Of a stretch of DNA of 36,212 nucleotides, positions 15,346 to 23,478 are shown piece after piece (the stretch's first letter is position 1; the number at the start of each line of letters is the position of its first letter). The stretch covers positions 1 to 36,212 of the forward strand of contig NZ_BOMG01000047.1 of the NCBI RefSeq assembly GCF_016862075.1. The letters run 5' to 3'. A model generated the notes under the pieces. That model did not search any database, had not been told where the DNA came from, and saw only the letters and a program-made list of their open reading frames with translations. Origin of the DNA: Actinoplanes couchii. Its GTDB lineage: Bacteria > Actinomycetota > Actinomycetes > Mycobacteriales > Micromonosporaceae. The position numbers and the translations under genes are program-made.

Positions 15346-16605
15346 TCACTTGAAGATCGAGATTGGGTTGATGATGTCAGCGGTGACGGTCAACAGGGTG
15401 AACGCACCACCGATCAGGATGACCGCATAGGTCACGGGCATCAACTTGTAGTAGTCCACCCGGCCCGGGTCGGGACGGCGGAAACGCTTGTAGAGCCACG
15501 ATCGTGCCGCTTCGAACCAGGCGATGGCGATGTGCCCGCCGTCGACCGGGAGGAGCGGCAACAGGTTGAAGATGCCGATGAACACGTTCAGCGAGATGAA
15601 GACCTGCCAGAAGACCTCGGGCACGCCCTTCTCGATGGCCTCGCCGCCGATCCGGCTGGCCCCGACGACGCTGATCGGGGTCTCCGGGTCGCGCACGTCA
15701 CCGGTGATCGAATTCCACAGGGCGGGGACCTTCTCCGGGATCCGGGCCATCGCCTTGAACGAGTTCTCCACCAGGTACCAGTTGAACTGCCCGGCGGCGG
15801 GGATCGCGGTCAGCGGATTGTATTCGATGACGGTGGGCTGGTCGGTCTCCCAGCTCACACCGGCGACCGAGACCTGGGAGATCGCGCCGTTCGGGTCGTC
15901 CAGCGGGCGCCGTTCGGCGCTGACCAGGTCGACCGTCGCGGTGCCGGTCTGGCCCGCCCGGACGTACTCGAACGGCGTCGGGCCGGCCGGGGTGGCCCGG
16001 ATGGCGTCGGTGAGCTGGCCGTAGTTGGTCACCGCGGTGGCGCCGACCTTGGTGATCACGTCACCGGTCTGCAGCCCGGCCGCCTTCGCCGGGGCCGCCG
16101 CGGCGCTGCCCTGGCCGGGCACGCAGTCGGTGGCGGTGTCGCTCAGCGAGGTGCGGATGCAGTCCGCGACGTAGATCATCGCGGGGGCGGCCCGCTGCTG
16201 CTCCGCATTCTGCGGCAGGTCGATGTTGGGCAGGCCGATGCTCCAGGCCATCGCCCAGGCGCCGGTGAGGGCGAGCAGGAAGTGGGCGATCGAGCCGGCC
16301 GCCATCACGACGGTCCGCTTCCAGACCGGGAACCGCCACATGGCGCGGTGCTGGTCCTCGGGGGCGACGTCGTCGTCCTGCGGCGTCATGCCGACGATCT
16401 TGCAGAAGCCGCCGAGGGGGATCAGTTTCAGTCCGTACTCGGTCTCGCCCCGGGTGAACGAGAAGATCGTCGGCCCGAAGCCGACGAAGTATTTGGTGAC
16501 CTTCATTCCGAAGCGCTTGCCGGTGATCATGTGACCCAGCTCGTGGAGACTCACCGAGATCAAGATGGTCAGCGCGAAGGCACCCGCACCCAGCCAGAAA
16601 AGCAT
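15346..16605 (-). CDS. site-2 (M50) intramembrane metalloprotease, Rip1/RseP type
   Basis: Membrane zinc protease of 419 residues. HELGH (21-25) lies in the first membrane segment and supplies the two zinc His and catalytic Glu22; LPVDGGH (352-358) supplies the Asp ligand in a later segment. A PDZ-like domain lies between (about 165-230: GLQTGDVITKVGATAV), with a longer extracytoplasmic loop holding two Cys (149, 161) that could form a disulphide. Family role: cleaves membrane-bound anti-sigma factors and other single-span proteins after a first cut. Its ATG overlaps the dxr TGA by one base (TGATG). The gene sits between dxr and ispG as Rip1 does in mycobacteria. Confidence 0.95.
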   Translation of the reverse strand: MLFWLGAGAFALTILISVSLHELGHMITGKRFGMKVTKYFVGFGPTIFSFTRGETEYGLKLIPLGGFCKIVGMTPQDDDVAPEDQHRAMWRFPVWKRTVVMAAGSIAHFLLALTGAWAMAWSIGLPNIDLPQNAEQQRAAPAMIYVADCIRTSLSDTATDCVPGQGSAAAAPAKAAGLQTGDVITKVGATAVTNYGQLTDAIRATPAGPTPFEYVRAGQTGTATVDLVSAERRPLDDPNGAISQVSVAGVSWETDQPTVIEYNPLTAIPAAGQFNWYLVENSFKAMARIPEKVPALWNSITGDVRDPETPISVVGASRIGGEAIEKGVPEVFWQVFISLNVFIGIFNLLPLLPVDGGHIAIAWFEAARSWLYKRFRRPDPGRVDYYKLMPVTYAVILIGGAFTLLTVTADIINPISIFK

Positions 16606-17798
16606 CAGGCTCCTTCAGCCTCAATTGTCCGCTGTGCCTGGGCCCGCGCCCACGCCTCGGCGGCAAGCACGTCATCGACGGTACCCGGCTCCGCGAAATC
16701 AGGGGCCGCGGCAAGCACACGTTCCAGGGTGTCGACGATGCCCAAGAAAGGTAGCCGACCGGACACGAAAGCGGCCACACACTCCTCGTTCGCGGCGTTG
16801 AAGATCGCCGGGCGGCAGCGTCCGGCCCGCCCGGCCGCCTTGGCCAGCCGCACCGCCGGGAACGCCTCGTCGTCGAGCGGACGGAACTCCCAGTTGTGCG
16901 CCTGCGTCCAGTCGACCGCCGCGGCCGCTTCCGGCACCCGGTCCGGCCAGGCCAGCGCGAGCGCGATCGGCAGCCGCATGTCCGGCGGGCTGGCCTGGGC
17001 CAGGGTCGAGCCGTCGGTGAACTCCACCATCGAGTGGATCACCGACTGCGGGTGGACCATGACCTCGATGTCGTCGTACGGCACGTCGAACAGCTCGTGC
17101 GCCTCGATCACCTCGAGCGCCTTGTTGACCATGGTGGCCGAGTTGATCGTGACGACCGGGCCCATGTCCCAGGTCGGGTGCTTGAGCGCCTCCTCGGGAG
17201 TGACGTTCGTCAACTCCTCGCGCCGGCGGCCCCGGAACGCCCCGCCGCTCGCGGTCAGCACCAGCCGCCGGACCTCGGCCGCCGTGCCGCCGCGCAGGCA
17301 CTGGGCCAGCGCCGAGTGCTCCGAGTCGACCGGGACGATCTGCCCCGGCTTGGCGATCCGCCGAACCAGCGGGCCCCCAGCGACCAGGGACTCCTTGTTC
17401 GCCAGCGCCAGGATCCGGCCCTCCTGGAGAGCCGCGAGGGTGGGCGCCAGGCCGAGGCTGCCGACGACGCCGTTGAGCACGACGTCACAGGGCCAGCGGG
17501 CCAGCTCGGTCATCGCGTCCGGCCCGGCCACGATCTTGGGCAGTTTGAAGTCGCCGCTGGCCCAGCCGCGCTTCTGTGCCTCCGCGTAGAAGGCCAGCTG
17601 GAGATCCTGGGTGACCGAGGCGCGGGCCACCCCGACCACCTCGACGCCCAGTTCCAGGGCCTGGGCGGCGAGCAGTCCGACGTTGCCGCCGCCCGCGCCG
17701 AGGGCCACCACCCGGAACCGGTCCGGGTTGCGGCGGACTATGTCGATGGCCTGGGTCCCGATGGACCCGGTGGAGCCGAGCAGTACGAGGTCACGCAT
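16605..17798 (-). CDS. dxr: 1-deoxy-D-xylulose-5-phosphate reductoisomerase
   Basis: Dxr/IspC makes 2-C-methyl-D-erythritol 4-phosphate, the first committed MEP step, with NADPH and a divalent metal. From ATG 17798 it has 397 residues. The cofactor motif is LGSTGSIG (7-14). The substrate and metal regions read ALANKESLVAGG, VPVDSEHSA, LTASGGAFRG and HPTWDMGPVVTINSATMVNK, with the flexible loop near VHPQSVIHSMVEF. AGGGGAAG about nine bases upstream supports the start; an ATG three codons earlier (17807) is possible. It heads the transcription unit with the M50 protease and ispG and diverges from the YihY-type gene, 56 bp between starts. Confidence 0.97.
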   Translation of the reverse strand: MRDLVLLGSTGSIGTQAIDIVRRNPDRFRVVALGAGGGNVGLLAAQALELGVEVVGVARASVTQDLQLAFYAEAQKRGWASGDFKLPKIVAGPDAMTELARWPCDVVLNGVVGSLGLAPTLAALQEGRILALANKESLVAGGPLVRRIAKPGQIVPVDSEHSALAQCLRGGTAAEVRRLVLTASGGAFRGRRREELTNVTPEEALKHPTWDMGPVVTINSATMVNKALEVIEAHELFDVPYDDIEVMVHPQSVIHSMVEFTDGSTLAQASPPDMRLPIALALAWPDRVPEAAAAVDWTQAHNWEFRPLDDEAFPAVRLAKAAGRAGRCRPAIFNAANEECVAAFVSGRLPFLGIVDTLERVLAAAPDFAEPGTVDDVLAAEAWARAQAQRTIEAEGA

Positions 17799-17854
17799 AC
17801 CGCACATCTTCCCCTGCTGGTGCACGACGGGACGACCGCGGGTATGACCACCCC

Positions 17855-18661
17855 ATGTTCCGACTCCTGCGGGGAAAAGACGTCGCCCTGCACGCCGCGG
17901 CCATCACGTTCTACAGCGGGATCGCGCTGATCCCGGCCGCCCTGCTGGCGATCTGGCTGACCGGGCTGACGGTCGGCGAGGACCGGGTCCGGCGCCTGAC
18001 CGGGCTGACGCTCGCGGCGCTGCCGGACGAGATCGGCGCTCCGCGCGCGCTGGGCGCGCTGATCGACGCCGGGTTGGCGCTCACCCCACTGTTCGCGCTG
18101 GCCAGCCTTCTCCCGGCGACGTTGTACGGGGAGGGCCTGCGCCGTGCCTTCGCCTCGCTGTCGGCACCGTCCGACCGGCTGACCGGCTGGCGTGGCCGGC
18201 TGGCCTGGCTGCCGCTGCTGGCCGCGGCGCCGGCTCTGCTGCTCGCGCTGTTCCTGGCGCTGCCGACGACCAGCGGGCTGTGGCTGCGCGGCGGCTGGTG
18301 GTCGGTGCTGGCCGTGGTGCTGTCGTTCCTGTCCTGCTGGCTGGTGCTGACCCCGATGGTGATCTGGGTGTTCCGGTACGTGGCCCCGGGCCGCCCATCG
18401 TGGCTGCCCACCGTGCTGATCGGTTCGTTCACCGCCGCGAACCTGGCCGGGTTCCTGCACGGCGCGGTGCTGTTCTGCTCGTTCCCGCTGGATCTGGGGG
18501 TGCCGTTCGGCGGGTTCACTGAAGTCGGCGCGACGGTGGCGATCGGCCTGTGGCTCTACCTGCTGCACACTGTGTTACTGGCCGGTTTCGCTGTGACGCA
18601 CGCCGTGAAGTCTCCGTCAACGGACGATTCACCGAGGTTGGTATCGATCACGGAGGGGTAG
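17855..18661 (+). CDS. YihY/BrkB-family inner membrane protein
   Basis: Membrane protein of 268 residues with about six hydrophobic segments and the family's opening HAAAITFYSGIALIPAALLA (around 13-32). Conserved small and Pro residues recur, as in WLVLTPMVIWVF and near the end in LWLYLLHTVLLAGF. The family is broadly conserved; function is unsettled, and older names (ribonuclease BN) are not supported. The ATG at 17855 has TATGAC six bases upstream and no ribosome-binding site. It diverges from dxr and ends 11 bp before the next ATG. Its C-terminal cytoplasmic tail is short and polar. Confidence 0.82.
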   Translation: MFRLLRGKDVALHAAAITFYSGIALIPAALLAIWLTGLTVGEDRVRRLTGLTLAALPDEIGAPRALGALIDAGLALTPLFALASLLPATLYGEGLRRAFASLSAPSDRLTGWRGRLAWLPLLAAAPALLLALFLALPTTSGLWLRGGWWSVLAVVLSFLSCWLVLTPMVIWVFRYVAPGRPSWLPTVLIGSFTAANLAGFLHGAVLFCSFPLDLGVPFGGFTEVGATVAIGLWLYLLHTVLLAGFAVTHAVKSPSTDDSPRLVSITEG

Positions 18662-18664
18662 CGT
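18659..18664 (+). promoter_or_regulatory. candidate -10 box before the FAD oxidoreductase gene
   Basis: TAGCGT overlaps the stop of the YihY-type gene and ends eight bases before the ATG at 18673. TTGGTA (18638-18643) is 15 bp upstream, a short spacer. A GGAGG (18652-18656) is too far from the ATG to serve as its ribosome-binding site. Confidence 0.35.
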
Positions 18665-18672
18665 CCCGGTAC

Positions 18673-20226
18673 ATGACCCCCATTCCGGACCGTTCCGACG
18701 TGGTGATCATCGGGGCCGGTCACAACGCTCTGGTCTCCGCGATCCTGCTCGCCCGCGCCGGGCTCGACGTCGTCGTGCTCGAGGCCGCCGGCACGCTCGG
18801 CGGCGCCACCCGCACCGAGCACCCGTTCGCCAAGGTGCCCGGTCTCGGCCAGTCCACCGGCTCCTACCTGCTCGGGCTGATGCCGCCCGAGCTGCTGCGC
18901 ACCCTGGACGTGCGGATCCCGACGCTGCGACGTGATCCGCACTACTTCCTGCCCGGGGCCGGGCCGGGTGCGCCGTACCTGCTCTTCGGTAGTGACGCCG
19001 AGGCCAACCGCGCCCAACTGGACGACCGGGACGCCCGCGCCGACGAGGCCCTGGCCATCGAGATCGGCGCGCTGCGGTCCGATCTGGCGCCGTCCTGGCT
19101 CCAGGAGCCGCTGCCGGTCGAGGAGATCGCCGAACGGCACATCCGGCCGCCGCTGCAGAGCACGTTCCTCGACCTGGTCCGTGGCTCGGTCGCCGACTAC
19201 CTGGCCCGGTTCGGGTTCAAGAGCGAACTGCTGACCGCGATGTACGCGGTGACCGACGGGCTGTCCGGGCTGAACGCGGGGCCGGACGATCCCGGGACCG
19301 GGCACAACTTCCTGGTGCACAACATGTGCCGGCTGCCCGGGTCGGACGGGACGTGGCTGATCGCCGAGGGCGGGATGGGCACCGTGTCACGGGTCTTCGC
19401 CGACGCGGCGCGGGCCGCCGGAGCCCGGCTGTACACCGATGCCCGGGTGACGTCGGTGACAGTGGACGGCGGGGCCGCCGGTGGAGTGGTGCTCGCCGAC
19501 GGGCGGACGGTGTCGGCCCGGGTGGTGCTGGGCGGCTGTGACCCGTACCAGCTGATGGATCTTGTGCCGGAACGTTCTCTGCCCCCGGCGCTCACCGAGC
19601 GGATGGCGGCGGTCAAGCGCCCCGGCACCACCCTCAAGGTCAACCTCGCGCTGCGGGACCTGCCGGCCTTCCCCTGCCTGCCGGCCGGGGCGCCGTCACC
19701 GTTCGGGTCGACGATCCACCTGCTGCCCGGGGACGGGTCGCCGATGGCGAACCTGCGGGCGATGTGGGCGGACGTGCAGGCCGGGCGGCTGCCGGCCGAA
19801 CCGACGATCGAGTGGTACCTGCACACCACCGTCGACCCGTCGCTGCGCGACGAGGCCGGACACCATTCCTCGGCGCTCTTCGTGCAATCGGTTCCCTACC
19901 AGCCGGCGGGTTCGTCGTGGGATCAATCCCTCGGCGGGTACGTGGAACGGCTGCTCGCCATCTGTGACAGGTACGCGCCCGGCACCTCGGACCTGGTCGC
20001 CGACGTGTTCCCGCTCACGCCGCCCGGGATCGAGAAGCACTTCGGGATCACCGGCGGGCACATCCACCACGTCGACAACACCGTCGCGTTCGATCAGCGG
20101 ATGCCGTACGCCACCGGGCTCGACGGGCTCTATCACGGCTCGGCCGGAGCACACCCGGCCGGCAGCGTGATCGGCGCGGCGGGCCACAACGCGGCCCGCC
20201 GCATCCTGACGGACCTGGGCCGCTAG
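18673..20226 (+). CDS. FAD-dependent oxidoreductase, PYROXD2/phytoene-desaturase-like
   Basis: Flavoprotein of 517 residues. The N-terminal dinucleotide-binding motif is VVIIGAGHNALVSAILLARA (10-29), followed by the acidic end of the second strand (VVVLEAAGTLGG), the usual FAD ADP-binding pattern. AEGGMGTVSRVFADAARAAG in the middle and GLDGLYHGSAGAHPAGSVIG at the C-terminus match PYROXD2-like members of the carotenoid-desaturase superfamily. ATG 18673 is chosen; the frame upstream overlaps the YihY-type gene. No other carotenoid genes are in the window, so carotenoid synthesis is not implied. Its TAG shares the four bases CTAG with the stop of the convergent metallo-beta-lactamase gene. Confidence 0.88.
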   Translation: MTPIPDRSDVVIIGAGHNALVSAILLARAGLDVVVLEAAGTLGGATRTEHPFAKVPGLGQSTGSYLLGLMPPELLRTLDVRIPTLRRDPHYFLPGAGPGAPYLLFGSDAEANRAQLDDRDARADEALAIEIGALRSDLAPSWLQEPLPVEEIAERHIRPPLQSTFLDLVRGSVADYLARFGFKSELLTAMYAVTDGLSGLNAGPDDPGTGHNFLVHNMCRLPGSDGTWLIAEGGMGTVSRVFADAARAAGARLYTDARVTSVTVDGGAAGGVVLADGRTVSARVVLGGCDPYQLMDLVPERSLPPALTERMAAVKRPGTTLKVNLALRDLPAFPCLPAGAPSPFGSTIHLLPGDGSPMANLRAMWADVQAGRLPAEPTIEWYLHTTVDPSLRDEAGHHSSALFVQSVPYQPAGSSWDQSLGGYVERLLAICDRYAPGTSDLVADVFPLTPPGIEKHFGITGGHIHHVDNTVAFDQRMPYATGLDGLYHGSAGAHPAGSVIGAAGHNAARRILTDLGR

Positions 20227-21773
20227 GCCTTCTTCTCGGCGCGGATCTTGTGGCCGACGCTGGTCAGGCAGCGGCCGCTGGGCAGGTCGAACTTCCAGCC
20301 GTGCAGCTGGCAGGTCAGGGTGTTGCCGTCGAGGATCCCGAAGCGGGACAGGTCGGCCTTCAGGTGCGGGCAGCGCCGCTGGACGGTCCAGTCACCGAAC
20401 TCGGTGTCCTCGGCGTCGACGGCCTTCTCGTGCTCGTCGTACCAGCCCTCGGCGTACTGCAGCCGCTCCTCGGAGAGGCACTTGAAGAACGCGTAGACGA
20501 ACTCGTTGTACTGCCCGATCCGGGCCGCGGAGAAGCGGCAGGAGAGGAACAGCGAGTTCACCCAGTCGCCCTCGTCGATGAAGATGAGGTGCTCGATCAG
20601 CTCGCGCTGGGTGCGGAAGCGGTAGCGGACCTTCTCGTCGGCGTACGCCCGGACCTGCTTGCCCGGGAAGTCCACCACGATCGACTCGACCTCGTCGCCG
20701 TCGTAGGAGACCAGGTCGAACCGGACCGGACCGCCGACGCCCTTGGCCATGAAGATCGACTCTTCGAGCAGCGGCTCGATCCGCTTCTTCAGCTCACCCA
20801 GGACGTCGACCTCGGGGTGCCGCCAGGACGCCTTCTCCGCCTCGATGACCGGGCGCTTGCGCTCCCGCATCTCCTCCAGGTGCTGCTTCTTGTTCGCGAA
20901 GAACTCGTCGACAGGCGTCGGGTGGGTGGTGGTCTGCTTCGTGCCGCCGTCGGTCAGCACCGTCACACTGCCCGGCAGCTGCACGACCCCGTTGGTGCCG
21001 CCGACCTTCGCGTACTCGGTCATGAACACCGACTGGTCCGGGAAGATGTTGCCCTCGTCGCCGTGGATGTCGTTGAACTGCCACAGCTCGTCGTCGAGGA
21101 AACACGGCGGGCCGGCGATCGGAAAGACGAAGTCCGCCTTCAGGTCGTCGATGTAACGCCAGGTGCGGTCGAACTGGCGCTCCCGCTTCTGCTTGCCGAA
21201 CGCGGTCTTCGCGTTCTGCGGCAGCTCGTAGACCATCGGGTACCAGATCGCGCCGGAGAACTGCAGCATGTGCGCGTGCACGTGACCCAGCTCGTTGAAG
21301 CGGGACAGGTCGGACGGGCGGGCGTCGTTCTGGTTCAGCACCCGGATGCCGTCGTGCTCCACCCACAGTGACGAGTCACCGATCGGGCCGTCGGTCGGGC
21401 TGATCAGCGCCTGGATCATCACCTTCAGACCGCCGTCGAGCTCGTGCACCTCGTCCGACTTGGTCCGCAGGAAGCTGGTGAAGCCGAGATCACGCAGCTC
21501 GTCCTCGAGCTGGGAGGTCGGGTACTCCGGCAGCAGGACGGTGGCCTTCTTGTTGATGTATTTCTTCAGGTGCACCGCGTCGAAATGGTCCCGGTGCAGG
21601 TGGGACACGTACAGATAGTCGACGTCACCGAGGGTCTCCCAGTCGAGCAGGGAGTTGTCCGGGAACGGAAACCACGAGGCGAAGAACGCAGGGTTGACCC
21701 ACGGATCGCACAGAATGCTGCCTGCAGCGGTGTCGATCCGCATGCTCGCATGGCCGGTGCCGGTGATCCGCAC
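20223..21773 (-). CDS. metallo-beta-lactamase fold protein with C-terminal Rieske domain
   Basis: Protein of 516 residues. The N-terminal half is a UlaG/CMAH-like metallo-beta-lactamase fold with SHLHRDHFD (His58, His60, Asp62, His63). The C-terminal 50 residues hold a Rieske 2Fe-2S site: Cys468 and His470 in CPHL, Cys488 and His491 in CQLHGWKF. The pairing recalls CMP-N-acetylneuraminate hydroxylase, which has the Rieske domain first; here the order is reversed. The start is GTG 21773 with AAGGAG (21785-21780) six bases upstream; the frame upstream to 21923 lacks domain character. It should be an iron-sulphur oxygenase or oxidoreductase; the substrate is unknown. It diverges from the small membrane protein gene and ends tail-to-tail with the FAD oxidoreductase. 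Confidence 0.85.
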   Translation of the reverse strand: MRITGTGHASMRIDTAAGSILCDPWVNPAFFASWFPFPDNSLLDWETLGDVDYLYVSHLHRDHFDAVHLKKYINKKATVLLPEYPTSQLEDELRDLGFTSFLRTKSDEVHELDGGLKVMIQALISPTDGPIGDSSLWVEHDGIRVLNQNDARPSDLSRFNELGHVHAHMLQFSGAIWYPMVYELPQNAKTAFGKQKRERQFDRTWRYIDDLKADFVFPIAGPPCFLDDELWQFNDIHGDEGNIFPDQSVFMTEYAKVGGTNGVVQLPGSVTVLTDGGTKQTTTHPTPVDEFFANKKQHLEEMRERKRPVIEAEKASWRHPEVDVLGELKKRIEPLLEESIFMAKGVGGPVRFDLVSYDGDEVESIVVDFPGKQVRAYADEKVRYRFRTQRELIEHLIFIDEGDWVNSLFLSCRFSAARIGQYNEFVYAFFKCLSEERLQYAEGWYDEHEKAVDAEDTEFGDWTVQRRCPHLKADLSRFGILDGNTLTCQLHGWKFDLPSGRCLTSVGHKIRAEKKA

Positions 21774-21902
21774 TTGTAGCTCCTTCGCTTGCGGCTTCCT
21801 AACCTTTTGACCGCCTCGAAAGTACAGCCGGGTTGCTGGCTCGCGCCCATCGACCCCGTGACAGACTGTTCCCGACATCGACTTCTTCAGGAGGGAGCGA
21901 CC

Positions 21903-22136
21903 GTGGCCGCGGACGAACACCACGAGGTCTACGCGCCCGACCAGCTCAAGCCGGGCAACCGCAAGCGCGGTCAGAAGGGCGCGATCATCTCCGCCCTGAT
22001 CATGCTGCTCTTCTTCTGGGGCAACCAGCAGGGCAAGACCGAGATGGTCTGGCTCGTCGCGGTCGCCGTCGGCCTGATCGCCATCGTGATCGGCGACATC
22101 GTCCTGCGCCGCAACGGCCTGCGCGGCAACGACTGA
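21903..22136 (+). CDS. small two-segment membrane protein (DUF2631-like)
   Basis: Protein of 77 residues. A charged N-terminus (VYAPDQLKPGNRKRGQKG, about 9-26) precedes two hydrophobic segments, ISALIMLLFFWGN and VWLVAVAVGLIAIVIGDIVL, and a basic tail (RRNGLRGND). This pattern resembles the actinobacterial DUF2631 family, whose function is unknown. Start GTG 21903 has AGGAGG (21889-21894) eight bases upstream. It is a single-gene unit between a divergent gene and a strong terminator. Confidence 0.75.
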   Translation: MAADEHHEVYAPDQLKPGNRKRGQKGAIISALIMLLFFWGNQQGKTEMVWLVAVAVGLIAIVIGDIVLRRNGLRGND

Positions 22137-22146
22137 CGCTTCTTCA

Positions 22147-22181
22147 GAAGGAGGGCCGTCTTTGCGGATCGGCCCTCCTTC
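22147..22181. terminator. bidirectional terminator after the small membrane protein gene
   Basis: A perfect 12-bp stem (22147-22158 with 22170-22181) around an 11-base loop lies between the convergent small membrane protein and DivIVA-domain genes. Confidence 0.85.
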
Positions 22182-22184
22182 GAA

Positions 22185-23441
22185 TCACCTCGGCCCGCGG
22201 AGCAGGATGTCCTTGACCTCGCGCAGGGCGGCGTCCACCTCGGCCTCGAAGTAACCGTTGGGCACCAGACCGAACTGCAGCATGTCGAGATCGTTCTCGT
22301 TCACCGGCATCGGGCCGCGGCCGGTCATCGCCTGCAGAATGCCCTCGAACAGCCGGTCCACCTGCATCGGGTCGTAACCGCTGCCGAACCGGCGCGGCTG
22401 GAACGTGCGGCGCAGCTGGTCCACCCGGTACAACTCGCCACCCGGCTCACCGAGCGGCGGGCCCAGCTGGGGCTGCGGAGGCTGCTGCGGCTGGCCGTAA
22501 CCACCGCCGCCGCCACCGCCGTAGGCCGGCGGGCCGCTCATCGGGGCGCCCGGCATCGGCGAACCAGGCATGGCCATCGGGGAACCGGGCATCGGGCCGT
22601 TCGGCATCTGGCCGTAACCGCCGCCACCGCGCTGCTCGCGCTCGGGCATCCGGATCTCGGCGGTCATGTCGGTCTTGCCGTGCCGGCCCGGTTCGAAGCC
22701 GTCGAAGCCGCCGCCCTGGTCGTAACCACCCTGGTCGTAGCCGGGCGGCGGGCCGGGACGCTGCGGCGGCTGCTGCTGGCCGTAACCGGTGGGCTCGTCG
22801 TACCGGCCGCCGTACTGATCCGGGCCGGGGCCGGGCGGAAGCTGCTGCTGCGGCTGGCGCTGCGGCATCTGAGGCATCTGCGGCGGCATCGTCAGGCGCT
22901 CGGTCGGCGGCGAGGCCGTCCGGGCCGCCGGGTTCATCTGCGGCTGCTGACCGGGGAAGCCCTGCGGGGGCTGCTGGCCCGGATATCCCTGCGGCGGGAA
23001 CCCCTGCGACTGGGACGGCGGCGGGCCCTGCATGCCGCCGGGACCACCCGGGCCACCCGGCGGGAAACCACCGCGCTCGAAGCCCTGGCTCTGGTTCGGG
23101 CCGCCCATCGGCGCACCCATCGGCGCGCCGGAGACCGAACCGGTCGTGAGGCCACTGCGCATCGAGTCACGCATGGGGTCCGGAGCGGGACGCCCACCAC
23201 GCTCCTCGAACTCGGCGAGCTGGCGCTCCACGCGGTCGAGGTGCAGGTCGACCTGCCACTCGTCGTAACCGCCGAACCGCACCCGGAAGACGACGTCGTG
23301 CACTTCCTGCGCACCGACCGGCGGGCCCACCTGCTCCCCGGCCAGGGTCGCCTCGACCCGGTCGAGGAAGGCGTCGACCTCGTCGACCTTGTAGCCACGC
23401 CGCAGCGCACGCCTTCGGAAACGCTGCCCCTGACTCGTCAC
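22185..23441 (-). CDS. DivIVA-domain protein with long disordered linker
   Basis: Protein of 418 residues from GTG 23441, which has GGGAG five bases upstream; GTG 23453 would add four residues. Two DivI1A-type motifs lie near the N-terminus (RFRRRALRRGYKVDEVDAFL and VRFGGYDEWQVDLHLDRV) and two near the C-terminus (RRFGSGYDPMQVDRLFEGIL and LVPNGYFEAEVDAALREV). Between them about 230 residues are rich in Gly, Pro, Gln and Met (for example SPMPGAPMSGPPAYG), surely disordered. DivIVA/Wag31 proteins mark curved membrane and recruit polar growth machinery. The usual long coiled coil is not seen here, so this is not a plain DivIVA. It follows rlmN by 37 bp on the same strand and ends at a terminator. 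Confidence 0.85.
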   Translation of the reverse strand: MTSQGQRFRRRALRRGYKVDEVDAFLDRVEATLAGEQVGPPVGAQEVHDVVFRVRFGGYDEWQVDLHLDRVERQLAEFEERGGRPAPDPMRDSMRSGLTTGSVSGAPMGAPMGGPNQSQGFERGGFPPGGPGGPGGMQGPPPSQSQGFPPQGYPGQQPPQGFPGQQPQMNPAARTASPPTERLTMPPQMPQMPQRQPQQQLPPGPGPDQYGGRYDEPTGYGQQQPPQRPGPPPGYDQGGYDQGGGFDGFEPGRHGKTDMTAEIRMPEREQRGGGGYGQMPNGPMPGSPMAMPGSPMPGAPMSGPPAYGGGGGGGYGQPQQPPQPQLGPPLGEPGGELYRVDQLRRTFQPRRFGSGYDPMQVDRLFEGILQAMTGRGPMPVNENDLDMLQFGLVPNGYFEAEVDAALREVKDILLRGPR

Positions 23442-23478
23442 AACGTCTCCCACTCCGCTCGCTGGGACCTGAGCCCAG

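Noticed and set aside
15532..17589. 685-codon plus-strand frame opposite the M50 protease and dxr
   Set aside because: Shadow of two unmistakable genes on the other strand; no domain character.
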